A stretch of 64,000 nucleotides of DNA from Bursaphelenchus xylophilus. Taxonomy: Eukaryota > Nematoda > Chromadorea > Rhabditida > Aphelenchoididae. The DNA is taken from positions 5,952,001-6,016,000 of the forward strand of contig CAJFCV020000002.1 in the NCBI GenBank assembly GCA_904066235.2, given 5' to 3'. This document shows positions 10,527 to 21,256 of this stretch, piece by piece. The stretch's first letter is position 1, and each line of letters begins with the position of its first letter. The position numbers were made by a program, and so were the translations under genes. Below the pieces are notes generated by a model. That model made no database searches. It was given only the letters and a program-made list of their open reading frames with translations, and was not told where the DNA came from.

Positions 10527-13500
10527 ATGCCATCCAGAAAAAGAAAGATAGAGCCTGTTGATGTTTATGAGGAAGCATATCGAGATGGAGACAATTCGAA
10601 TGCTTTGGTTATGGAATCCTCCAAGAAAAAGAAGACCGGAGTATCCAACAAATTGGTTACTGCGTCTGGGCAAAAAATGGATTTAAAGAAATCAAAGAAG
10701 ATTAAAGAATTACGCCAGAAGAAAGAACAAAAGCTGACAAAGAACGAGAAACGAGAATTAAAGAAGTTGGAAGAAAGAAAAAAGGAAAAGAAAACAGTAT
10801 GTTTGCTAAGCTAAGCTTAAAACTTTTGGCTAATTTTAGAGAGCAGAACTTATAGCAAGTCTCCAAGATTTCCAGATGAGTACTGAGTTGACTGCTCAAA
10901 TTACACCAACAATAGCTAAGAATAGTGCTAAGGTTGTGTGAGTGCTGTATTTCTTCATTATTTATGTGTTTAGTGAAAAAAAATTTCCAAATAAAATTCG
11001 TGCGAATAACGGAACTCTGGAAGAAGAAAAAACAACTAGGAAAGTGACTGTGCATTATGACACTGGAAGTTCTGGAAGTGAAGATGAGAGCGAAGAGGAG
11101 AGAAAGGAAGAGGAATCAGTGAAATCGGTCTGCAAAGCACTTCAAGAACCAAAAATTGAAGAGAAGGTTGATCTGAGTATGGTTACAAGGACCGCCCAAG
11201 AGAAAGCTCAAGAGTTGAAAGAAAAGGAGGAAAGACGAAATAAGGAGAAAACTTTCTTTAAATTACTTGCCAAGATTAAAGGACAGAAGGTTGTAGTAAA
11301 TAGAGATCCAGGAATCGAGAAGCAGAGGTCTCATCTACCAATTTATGCGGAGGAACAAATGTTGGTGGAACAAGTTAACGAGAATACAGTAAGCGTCTTT
11401 TGTTTTTATTTTTTCTATTTTAGGTAACAATAATATCGGGTGAAACGGGTTCCGGCAAGACCACGCAAATTCCTCAATTTCTTTACGAATGTGGATACAC
11501 ATCTAATGGCCATATGATTGGAGTCACCGAGCCAAGGAGAGTAGCCGCGATGAGTATGTCCGAACGGGTTGGAAGAGAACTTAATAATCCTGAGGTGTCT
11601 TCCTTCCAGGTATGCCACTTTTTTACGTTCAAAAAATTCATTATTTAGATTCGATTTGAAGGAAATAGAACTGAGAAAACGAAGATCTTATTTATGACCG
11701 ATGGGGTTCTTTTAAAAGAATTACAGACGGACGTTCAGTTGAAGAAATACAGTGTGATCGTCATTGACGAAGCCCATGAGAGGTCAATGTATAGCGACGT
11801 TTTAATAGGTCTTTTGTCAAGAATCGCTATTCAAAGAGCAAAGTCTGGGACCCCGTTGAAATTAATTATTATGAGTGCTACTTTGAGGATTTCTGATTTT
11901 ATGCAACCAAGGTAATCTCTACAATGTAAATAGTAACGTTTTAAAATTACTTTAGGCTTTTCCCATCTGCATTACCGAAGCTCATCAATGTGGAATCCCG
12001 CCAATTCCCGGTTACCATTCATTTTGAGAAGAAAACTCCTGACGATTACATTGCCGCCGCTTATCAAAAAGTCTGTAAAATACACGATAGATTGCCTGAA
12101 GGTGGAATTTTGGTCTTTGTCAGTGGCCAGAAAGAAGTGCACAGATTGATCAAGTTGCTGTCTGCCACTTACCCAACTCCTCAAGGGAGGGAGAAGGTTG
12201 ATGGAAAAGATGACTCTAATGTAGATGAAAAAGAAACTGAAGAGCGTCTGGATGATGAAGTTGACTTTGATGAAGCGGGATTAGGAGAATGTGACGAAGA
12301 TTCGGACGATGAGGAGGAAAAAGATGAATATGCACTCACGGCACCTAAGTTGGATTATGCTAAGAAGGGTCCGTTGTATTGTCTTTCGTTGTATTCAATG
12401 ATGCCTTCTCATCTTCAACATAAGGTGTTCGAAGATCCTCCTGAAGGACACAGGTAAGCATTCTTTCTTTTAAATGGGTGTTTTCTTTTTAGGCTATGTG
12501 TGGTTGCCACAAATGTCGCTGAAACTTCCTTGACAATTCCAAATATACGATATGTAGTGGATACAGGGAAGGAGAAAAGGCGGGATTATGACCCCATTAC
12601 CGGGGTTTATCAGTTCAATGTGTCCTGGATATCCCAGGCTTCAGCGAGTCAGAGATCTGGCCGTGCTGGTCGTGTTTCGGCAGGCCATGCTTATCGTTTA
12701 TATTCTTCCGCAGTCTTTGAGGATTTCTCCAAATTCCCTCCTCCAGAGATTCTTCACAAGCCGATCGATCAAGTTGTACTTCATTTGAAGGCGATGAATA
12801 TAAAGAAAGTCGGTAATTTTCCATTCCCAACACCTCCAGAAAAGGATCAGATCCAAATGGCTGAAGAACGGCTTCGGAAGGTTGGGGCTGTAGAGACAAA
12901 ACCGGGTCAGGTATGGTTTACTCATTGATAACTTCATCTAAGACGGTTATATGATGCCAATAATTATAGGACGTCTCTTCAATTACGACTTTGGGCAGAA
13001 CGTTATTGGCTTTTCCGTTGGCCCCGCATTTTGGAAAGATGATTGTCCTTTCGAACCAACATTCTGTGATGCCCTTTATGGTCACCTTGATATCAGCTCT
13101 TACAGTTAGGGAACCCATGATTAACATTGCGTCCATGGAAGGGTCTGACAATGTTGAAACCCAGGAATTAATGGTGATGTTGTTGAGGAAGCGAAGACAG
13201 TGGAGCAAAATGGGCCAGACAAAGAGATTCGGAGATCTGAATGTTCTTCTGAGGGCTTTGGGGACTGCCGACTTCGAGAAATTAGATCGAGGTGGCTGTG
13301 TTAAGGTGGGGTTGCGATACGAAGCTGTCAGAGAGGTCAGGAAGATGCGAAGGCAGTTAACACTGCTCATAAACAAGTCACTGAAGTTAAAGGAGCCTTT
13401 AGTATTGGACCCGGAGGCGAAACCGCCAACTGAGACTCAAGTTAAAATCATGCGGTAACTATTATTATGATAACTTCATTATTCTTGCCTTAGGCAGATA

Positions 13501-13773
13501 TTTGTGGTTTGCCAACAAGAACAAATAGCCAGAAAAGTGAAGGGGAAAGAGATTCCGAAGGGCGCTTACCAGACTCAGAAGTTGAAGGAGTTTGTTTTCA
13601 TCGATCCCGCATCGGTATTGGTGAAAGAAGAACCCGAATTTGTTTTATATCAAGAAATCGTACAATTAGATGGACAAATGAAGATGCAGATGGTTCTCGA
13701 AGTTGAGCCAGACTGGATGAATACGATAGCTAAGGATGTCAAGTTCCCTCAGCTGAACCAGAAGACGGAATAA
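10527..13773 (+). CDS. DHX37: DEAH-box RNA helicase DHX37 (Dhr1/Ecm16, RHA-2 type)
   Basis: Nine exons (10527-10796, 10840-10937, 10974-11388, 11424-11609, 11649-11911, 11956-12453, 12493-12910, 12970-13454, 13494-13773) encode 970 aa. This nucleolar helicase acts in small-subunit ribosome assembly (U3 snoRNA release in yeast). A Lys-rich N-terminus ([21 protein letters not shown]) is family-typical. Motifs: GETGSGKT near residue 267, [12 protein letters not shown] near 363, SAT, the phrase [16 protein letters not shown], an acidic insert, [20 protein letters not shown]. The winged-helix/ratchet and OB-fold start follow. The protein stops soon after [12 protein letters not shown], where human DHX37 continues for well over 100 residues, so the C-terminal part is missing or not found. 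The TRM10-type gene begins 142 bp downstream. Confidence 0.93.
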
Positions 13774-13915
13774 TTTTGTTATACGATTATATTGTTGATT
13801 TTTTTGTTAATTGTTATTTGGGATAAATTTTCAAAATATCGCTTTGGTTACGGTAAAATATGTTATGTCATGTTTTTGCTACGTTGAATTCTGACTGCAT
13901 TCATAGTTTGAATAG

Positions 13916-15832
13916 ATGTCAAGGATAGGGAGGGTGATGCGATGCTTTTCTTCTATGATTCCACCATTGGAAGTCGTCAAATCCTTGACTCCACAGGCTC
14001 GGAGAAACATGCCTTATGTTCTGGCAGAATTAGAAGTAAGCCGAGATTCATATTATCAAATTTTAACAGGTGTGGAGTGAATTATCGGGTTGTGAGATTC
14101 CAAAGATGGATTCAGAAGAATGGAGATATTTCTTAATGATGGAGAATCTCACGGAACGAGACAAATTCGTTAGCAGTTTTAACAAAGACGCAACTAGAGA
14201 TACTGTAGGTCCGTTTTAAAGGAAATTTTTTTAGGGGCTCTTACTTTTGGATGTGACACATTCAAAAAAATTGCAAAATTATGTTGGTCAAGAACAACAC
14301 AGCAGAATGGTTCTTAGTTGCAATGTATCTAGTCCGTCATGATGCTTTGATTCCCTAATTGTCAACTTCTCCAATTGCCTTTTTCCCAATCGTCACTCCC
14401 CGAGTTTGAAAAGGACGGCATTTTTCGACCTTGGGTCATGATCGGGTTCATTTTTTTTTGAACTCGATAAAGTCCAGACAGTCACATTAGCCGTGTTAAT
14501 AATTTCAGATACTCTGGGGGCCGATAATATTATTCACAGCTTTTTAAGCAAAAACAGTAGGGGGCTCAATCATTTTGAAACAACCAAAATTCAAAAAAAA
14601 ATGTGAGAAATAACTTGCAAGAGATTTTTCAAACCTAAAAACCAAAATTAGGCAGCTATTTTTCATCCAAAAGTAGGAGCCCCCATAAAAGTACTTTCCT
14701 TGTCAGAAACCATTAAATTCTTCTAGATCTCAGACACAGAACCTACCGGACAATTACCATATCTAATAAAAGGAAAAGATTTTCGAAATATGATTGATAA
14801 GACTTATGGGGCCAAGATTTGGACTAAGCTGAAGTTGGACGAGGAGTTTCCTCAAATTCGAGTGGATTGCTCTCTGCTATACACTTTACCTCCCAGATAT
14901 CTCTCTGAAGCACTACAGTAAGAAATCGTTTAATACGGACTATATTTAATCAGAGGTGTAAGCAAAATCGTAAACGAAAACTGGGCGTCACCAACCCCAC
15001 TGATCATCCATATTAATGGTTATTCTCCTGATACTCGGATCAGCCCTTTGGCAAAACGACACTGGCCTTTTTTGTATGGGCCCCAGAAAGGTGACAAACA
15101 TTTTATTCCACATCCATTGGGACCTTCAGTGTCCTCTAGAAACGTGACAGAGTCCTGCAACGTCCCAGAAGGTAACTATATTAGTATTCGCGACACTAAA
15201 ACTACTTTATAGATCAGATCATATTCGTAAGCAATTATGGGCGAGAAGAACTTAATGAGACTGACTTAAATAAAGGAAAACTATTCGTAGTGAACGCTGT
15301 TTCGGACGACAGAATACCTAAATCTCTGAGGGAAACTTCGAAGGCTAACAGCTTCAGATTACCCATCGACAAATACGTAAAGTAAGGAGTTATTAGGGTG
15401 GCCCATAAGTCTTGTGTATTTTGTATGTTGTAGATGGAAACGGGGAACAAAGTCATTGCCTTCATTTGTTACTGTAAATATATTGCGGGACGTATTGGAA
15501 AGAAAACTGGAACTTGGAGATGCATTGATACGAAATATACCAGAAAAGCATATTACTGATGCCGAAGTGACACGAGAAGATGCGCTTCAAATTGAAAGGG
15601 AACTCAGGGTAGATGTAGGTTTTGGATCGTAATGAAAACATAATATCAGATCCTCGAATCCGCAAGCCAGTTGTTAAAGATGCAGAAAAATGACAGGGAA
15701 ATCATGTTTGGAAAGGAATTGCCTGAAGTTCAACAGCTCCCACCAACAGATAAAAGGAAAGTGAGGTTCCACAGATATTCGAGGGAAGAACGGAACCATC
15801 GAAGAGCGCGGGAACAAGTGCCAAACAAATAA
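13916..15832 (+). CDS. TRM10-type tRNA methyltransferase, MRPP1 (TRMT10C)-like
   Basis: Seven exons (13916-14035, 14070-14204, 14727-14917, 14954-15171, 15213-15381, 15434-15614, 15650-15832) encode 398 aa. Residues 1-30 are rich in Arg, Ser and hydrophobics with no acid, a plausible mitochondrial presequence. From about residue 150 the SPOUT-like TRM10 domain is visible: VDCSLLYTLPPRYLSEALQG, IIFVSNYGREELN, KLFVVNAVSDDR, FRLPIDKYVKWKRGTKSLP, VNILRDVLE. In animals MRPP1 is the methyltransferase subunit of protein-only mitochondrial RNase P. Assignment to MRPP1 rather than nuclear TRMT10A/B rests on the presequence and long N-terminal region. Intron 2 (522 bp) holds a nested repeat element. 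A 142-bp gap after DHX37 makes co-transcription possible. Confidence 0.75.
14221..14699. repeat. Inverted-repeat element (MITE) with a nested second repeat
   Basis: Termini are related inverted repeats (GGGGCTCTTACTTTTGG on the left; CCAAAAGTAGGAGCCCCC and GTACTTTCC on the right). A second copy of the family sits at 35722-36071. The interior 14450-14600 resembles part of the foldback element at 44423-45789 (shared phrases TAAAGTCCAGACAGT and ATCATTTTGAAACA), so one element appears to be inserted in another. Confidence 0.7.
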
Positions 15833-16017
15833 TTATTGGACAGATTTGATCAGATCGTTCTTATTGTGACTCGATTTACACCTTACTCTTAGCTGTTTGA
15901 TAAATTCTTTAATCAATTCATCGTATAACATGTCTCTTTCGATCCGCGCTCGTTTCGGTTGCACTTTGCGGGAACGGAAATAAATGTTTCTAAAACTTTT
16001 TGTGGAATTTGTATTAT

Positions 16018-16055
16018 AATTATGGAAAGACTGTAGTCTTTCCATAATTATAATT
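16018..16055. repeat. Near-perfect short palindrome
   Basis: AATTATGGAAAGACT and AGTCTTTCCATAATT face each other with almost no loop, 200 bp downstream of the TRM10-type gene. It could be a 3'-end hairpin or the remnant of a foldback. Confidence 0.7.
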
Positions 16056-16072
16056 TATAAATGTAAACTGCC

Positions 16073-16230
16073 TAGACTTTTTGTCGGTACATATTCTGTA
16101 ATGCATTTTGCCTCTTTTTGCACTGTGCAATTGTCTGTCGCGCGCAGAATTCGCGGCTACGCAGTTGGAAAAAGCGTCCCGGCGTTTTCGAATTGCACAG
16201 TGCAAAAAACTTCGCGACTGAAAGTCTACG
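16073..16230. repeat. Short inverted-repeat element
   Basis: TTTTTGCACTGTGCAATT (16115-16132) recurs inverted at 16191-16208, and the outer CTAGACTTT/AAAGTCTACG pair also matches. The GC-rich centre contains CGCGCGCAG. It looks like a MITE in the 477-bp gap before the C1orf50-like gene. Confidence 0.55.
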
Positions 16231-16309
16231 CACTTTCTAGAATTCTTTTTACTAGTATATTTTGAGGTGGAACACCGTAATTTTATTTTCCTCAATTAAT
16301 TATATCGCC

Positions 16310-16881
16310 ATGGAGAATAAGAATGTCAAGGAAATGAGTAAGCAGCGTAATAATAATTTTAAAATATATCTTCAGTTCCATTCGTCCCCGAAAACAACTC
16401 GGTCCAAGTGTGCAGCAGAGATCATGTTCACCGAATTCACGATGCTAATGATCCTGTCGTCCTTTATAAGTCTTTAATCGCTGCTAAGGAAACTGTAAGG
16501 ATATCAGCAAACTCTAAATTGTCAGCTTTAGGAAAACAGATGGATTTCTTGATCAAGGTGAGATTTCTTCTTTTTTATTATCTTGTTTAGGAAGCAAACA
16601 AAATAGTAGAACAGAGCAAACGCGATGAGCAACTGCATAATATTCCCTGTAATTTCAAAAAAATTGCCGGGAATGTATATTATTTATACAAAAGAGGAAA
16701 TGGGACTGAATTCTTTTCTATGTTATCGCCTGATGAATGGGGAAGACAGCTAAATAATTTTGAGTATGTTGGCGGATATAGATTGGATGGAGACTACGGG
16801 TTCACATGCGTTGATGGTGCTGAAGATGAGGGAAGAGAAGAAGAAAGATATCGACAAATTTTTAAAAGGATAGGATACTGA
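16310..16881 (+). CDS. C1orf50 / DUF2452 family protein
   Basis: Three exons (16310-16337, 16376-16557, 16591-16881) encode 166 aa. The conserved core is visible: VHRIHDANDPVVLYKSL, a helical region (LSALGKQMDFLIKEANKIVE), KRDEQLHNIPCNFKKIAG, VYYLYKRGNGTEFFSMLSP, and DEWG...NNFEYVGGYRLDGD. The family is widespread in animals and of poorly known function; no enzyme motif is evident. It is apparently the first gene of a run of four closely spaced plus-strand genes. An AATAAA lies about 12 bp after the stop and a trans-splice-like acceptor about 95 bp beyond that, in front of the next gene. Confidence 0.88.
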
Positions 16882-16990
16882 ACCAGATTGTACAATAAAC
16901 TTCTATTTCTCATCTGTCCTTGAATTTCTTCTGGTTTTATCCATCCCGGAATACCTGAAGTATTACAATTTGAATATTATTTTTGTCAGG

Positions 16991-18236
16991 ATGAAGAGGC
17001 GGAATAGAGAAGGGGTGTTCAATAATGCCATCTACTCGAAAATTGTGCGGGCCGCTGAGGAGACGGATGTTCTATTAGGTGTAGAAGAAGATCTCGAGTT
17101 CATAACAAAGAAGAATCCTTATGACAACAGTCGTGTTTGGAATAATGCCCCTGGATCTGCTTCAGGAAGTGTGGTAGAGAACACGCTGCCTCCGATGAGG
17201 CAGCCCGGGAGAGGATTGGGACGACTCAGGAGAACTAACGACTTGTAGGTAAAATTTTTGAATCGTTTATTCTTTGTTTAGTTTTGTAACGAAGACGATA
17301 AAGCCGGGGGAGAGACGTAAAGCAATAACGGAAACGGAAGAATCAGAAGAGAGTCCGATTTGTGTGCAGGATGATGAACCGAGGCGGAAGTATAATGTTG
17401 GAAACAACATGACAGTGAGGAGCGATTACAGAGAGGTCCATAGACATACGGACATCTTTAAGAAGCCAGGAGTTCCGACGACAAAACCTCCCCGGGGTGC
17501 TTCGATCTTCGAATCAATTCCAATGAAAGAGAAACCACGGAATTTGACTACGAGTAATTTTGATTCTGGAAATTGTAGTAACATTTCCCTGGATGAAGTC
17601 GCTTCGAGGGTATCAGAACATCTTCCGAAGCTCCCTCTCAGAATAGGACACCCGTTATGTTATGCTGATTTGGTGTCTGATCTCTGCAAAAAAAATTTCA
17701 AAACCGACGAGAGTTCGTTAAATATAACCAAAGGAAGGATCAATACTTTGAATGAGGTAGGAGTCTTTGTCTAAAACACCGTAATCCAAAAAATAATTTT
17801 AGACTGTAGGTCGGGCGGCTAAAGCATATTCGGAGTACATGAGGAAGGCGGATATGGCTCGTACCACTTCTGAATTCCACACTGAGAGCCCTTTGACGCA
17901 TGCTTCTCCTCCATCAACTCAGCAAAGTCTTCAATTGGAATCAGCCAGCATGGTTTCAGGACGTAAGTATATTTTTTATAATGTTTATTAGTAGGTAATT
18001 CTGCTGATAGAGTCTGCGGATTTGAGAAACCATTTAAATTCTCGAGTCAGAATTTCGGAGTTGAGAATTCCCCCAGTGACGTAAGTTCCTCATTGAGTTC
18101 AAAGAAGTCAAATTCAAATTCCTTCGCCTTTTATGGTTTGGACGATCTCCAAGATTGGCCTGGATCTGGATCCAGAAGCTCTTCTGATGCTTCTAAGTCC
18201 ACTGTTAAGTTCCTAGAGCCCAGTTTTATAGGATAG
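16991..18236 (+). CDS. Unrecognised Ser-rich, probably disordered protein
   Basis: Four exons (16991-17244, 17282-17756, 17803-17962, 17992-18236) in consistent phase encode 377 aa. The N-terminus is basic (MKRRNREG), followed by an acidic segment (ETDVLLGVEEDLEF) and long stretches rich in Ser, Pro, Arg and Glu. The only part that looks folded is residues ~190-260 (ISLDEVASRVSEHLPKLPLR onward), and the C-terminus has many Ser (SSLSSKKSNSNS, SGSRSSSDASKS). I see no known domain. The ATG follows TTTTTGTCAGG, an acceptor, and the gene sits 109 bp after the C1orf50-like gene and 262 bp before ARP6, so it is probably an internal operon member. C-terminal splicing could be read differently because exon 4 contains further GTAAG sites. 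Confidence 0.75.
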
Positions 18237-18498
18237 ACGAGTTAGATATATATGTTATATGCTGTTTGCACTTAGGTTTGAAGTAGTTTTTACGTTGTTG
18301 AGATGTTTTTGTTAACGGGTATTTGACAGGTTACGGTAGTTTTGTTTCTTGGTTATTGACGTTGTTGAAAGTTCTTACAGTTACTTGTTTTTTGTTACTT
18401 TAATAAATGATTATAACGGGTTTTATTATGCCTTCGTTGGTGTTTTTCTCACTTCGTTATCATTTTTTTACCATTTCCATCTTAATTTTTAGGCCTCT

Positions 18499-21142
18499 AT
18501 GAGGACCCTTGTTTTAGATAATGGGGCTGCAAATATACGGGCAAATTATTCAACGGAGGATCTCCCGATGTAAGTTAGTTTCAAACCTTTGTCTAATTAC
18601 TTATATTTGTTATTTAGTGTTATACCAAATGCAATATTCAAATTTCGAGCGGAAAAACGGAGAGTTTTTGTAGCAGACGAGATAAAGGATTATAATGATC
18701 GGAGCAAAATGTATTATATGTTGCCGCATGAGAAGGGTTATCTGGGTGAGTATGAATACATGTATTCTCTGCCGATTTAATTTTGACTAACCCAAATTTC
18801 GAAAACGGTGATAGACATGAACTCCATGACTTTAACAAGTTTGGTCAGGGTTGATTCTTTGGTGTAAGGCAGAAAAATATTTTTTTTCTTTCCTCGGGCA
18901 CAAAAAAAATTTAGAGATTTTAATTTCAGTTGTCGGAAAAGTCCAGGGCAACAAAAGTTTGCGTTTCTTTATCACTACATTGGATGAAGTAATAATAATT
19001 TGAGAAACTATTCGTTCTACCCTGTTGCTTCTAATGATGCGCAATTTCGTTGTTCACGTGGTGCTTATAGCCCTGAAGGCATTTTCTAAAGCTCCCTCTT
19101 ATAATGATGAAAAAAATTTCAAAATTTTGTATTTTTAGCTTAAATTAGCTTTAACGTAGCCACTGTTTATGGTGTTTTTATTGGGAAATGTAATCATGTA
19201 TATTTTCGTACGCTGGGGGTTTACGCGATTCGAACTCAATTTGGCTGGCTTTCCGGAAGCCTCATCGAAACATGTTGACAGAAAGTGCTTGAAATGTTTC
19301 AGCTCGGGTTAGTACCTCATAACGTAATAAATATATGGTATACTGTAGTGTATCTACCAGCTTTTTTTATTTTTGAAAACTTTTGAAATAAGTAAAAAAA
19401 ATCTTTGGGTACAGTCTTTACAAAATCAGCGGGCAGGAGATACACAGATTTTTTCGCACCGAAGGGTAGTGGTAAGAGAACCGTATGATCTTAAGAAACA
19501 TTGCACTAGGTACCGAATTCAGTTTAGAGATAATTTTCACCTCATTTAGGTTATTCCTCAAGCATTAGGGCAAAAGATCTTTTTTTTTTGCAATTTTCTT
19601 TAAAAATGCCCTCAGGGCTCTATGCACCACGTGAACAACGAAATTGCGCATCATTAGAATCAGCAGGGTGTCACGAATAGTTTCTCAAATTATCATGGCT
19701 TCATCCCATGTAATGATAAAGAAATGCAAATTTTTGTTGCCCTGGTCTTTTCCAACAACTGAAATTAAAATCTCCAAAAATTTATTGCGCCTGAAGGAAG
19801 CAGAAATATTTTTCTGCCTTACACCATACAATAAGCTCTTGACCAAACTTGTTGAAGACGTGGAGTTCATATCTATCACCGTTTTCGAGTTTTGGAGAGG
19901 TTAAAATTAAATCGGCGGAGTATGTCTAACGTTCGTAAGATGTTTTTTGTAGTGAATTGGAATGTCGAATTTGAGGTCTGGGATCGTCTCTTTGGATCAG
20001 ACGTGCTGAATGTCCCATTTGAAGACACGAGATTGCTCTTGACTGATATTAATTCATTGTTTCCGGCATTTAAGGATAGCCTTGAGGAAATCGTCTTCGA
20101 ATCATATCAATTCCAATCTTTGAATAGAGCTTCAGGTAATAACAAATGGTCGAGTATTTTTATTCAAGTTATTAGCCCCCAGTCTTATTGCAACATATGA
20201 GTTGACCCAGAAGAAGAATCCCTTCTGTATGATTATTGACTCTGGATTTTCCTTTACCCATATTCTCCCATTCTTTGATGGCGGTTTAATATCTAGTGGG
20301 GCGGTAAGGTGAGTATAGTGTAATATACTTATATTATACCTATTTTAAGGCTGGATTTAGGAGGAAAAGCCTTGACGAATCAACTTAAAGAGTGGATTTC
20401 TTATCGTCAACTTGATGTTAGAGATGAGACCTTCCTTATGAATCAATGCAAAGAAGATATATGTTATGTTTCCACGGATTTCAAACGAGATATGGAGATA
20501 TGTGCGAAGTAGGGGCTTTGGTTGTTTGCCTTAATTGCTTTGAATTACTTTTGTAGACGAACATATAATGGAAACACGGTCGCGAGAGATTATTTATTGC
20601 CCGATTTTTTGAACCACCATCGAGGAGTTGTTATGGAACCGTCGTCCAAAGAGCCTCAGGATCGGCAGAAGTTGGCGGTTAACACCGAGAGATTCACAAT
20701 TCCAGAACTGTTGTTCTCCTCTTCTGATATTGGACTAAATCAAAGTGGAATCCCGGAGTCTTTTGCCCAATCTCTGGCCGAGGTTGGAGCTGCATTTCCC
20801 AGTAAGTTTTGACGGGGTACGGTTTGCTATGCCTTTTCCTATAAAATTTCAGACGTTGCTTTTAATCTTCCTTCAAACATAATATGTGTTGGCGGAAATA
20901 CGAAGTTTCCTGGATTCATCGAACGATTACACAAGGAGCTCCTCTCGTGGTGCCCTCAGGGCTCTAAGATCTTGTTAAATTCTCCATCAGATCCTTTAGA
21001 TTATGCTTGGAGATGTGGCCGAGAACTGACAGTGGTCAAGGAAATGATGATCGAAGATGGATACATTTCTAGGAATGAATATTTAGAACACGGGGACTCT
21101 CTGTTCTACAAAAAGGCCAGCAGAAACATATTTTCGTTTTAA
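18499..21142 (+). CDS. ARP6: Actin-related protein 6 (ARP6)
   Basis: Seven exons (18499-18569, 18618-18745, 19953-20135, 20176-20308, 20350-20508, 20557-20801, 20853-21142) encode 402 aa, close to the ~396 of the human protein. ARP6 is a subunit of the SWR1/SRCAP remodeller that installs H2A.Z in chromatin. Actin-fold signatures: LVLDNGAANIRA (phosphate 1), IIDSGFSFTHILPF (phosphate 2), IICVGGNTKFPGFIERL (adenosine region). ARP6-specific phrases include EEIVFESYQFQSLNRA, KEWISYRQLDVRDETF, DYLLPDF and FTIPELLFSSSDIG. Intron 2 (1.2 kb) is filled by a 1.15 kb foldback element. Exon 5 uses a TTTTAAG acceptor. It is probably in an operon with SF3B4, whose ATG lies 114 bp downstream. Confidence 0.95.
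18771..19916. repeat. Foldback element in ARP6 intron 2
   Basis: Arms of about 300 bp (18771-19090 and 19600-19916) are imperfect inverted copies: GCCGATTTAATTTT at the left end answers AAAATTAAATCGGC at the right, and both contain the CACGTGGTGC/GCACCACGTG stretch about 290 bp in. The ~500 bp between them has no coding potential that I can see. Non-autonomous DNA transposon (inference). Confidence 0.8.
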
Positions 21143-21256
21143 GTGTACATATGGAATAAAGGAAATGACAACAAACAAGGTTTTGATTATGATTTTACGG
21201 GTTATGTCCGTGATTACTTTAATATCGATCATTCGTATTATTTTCTTATTGTTTAG

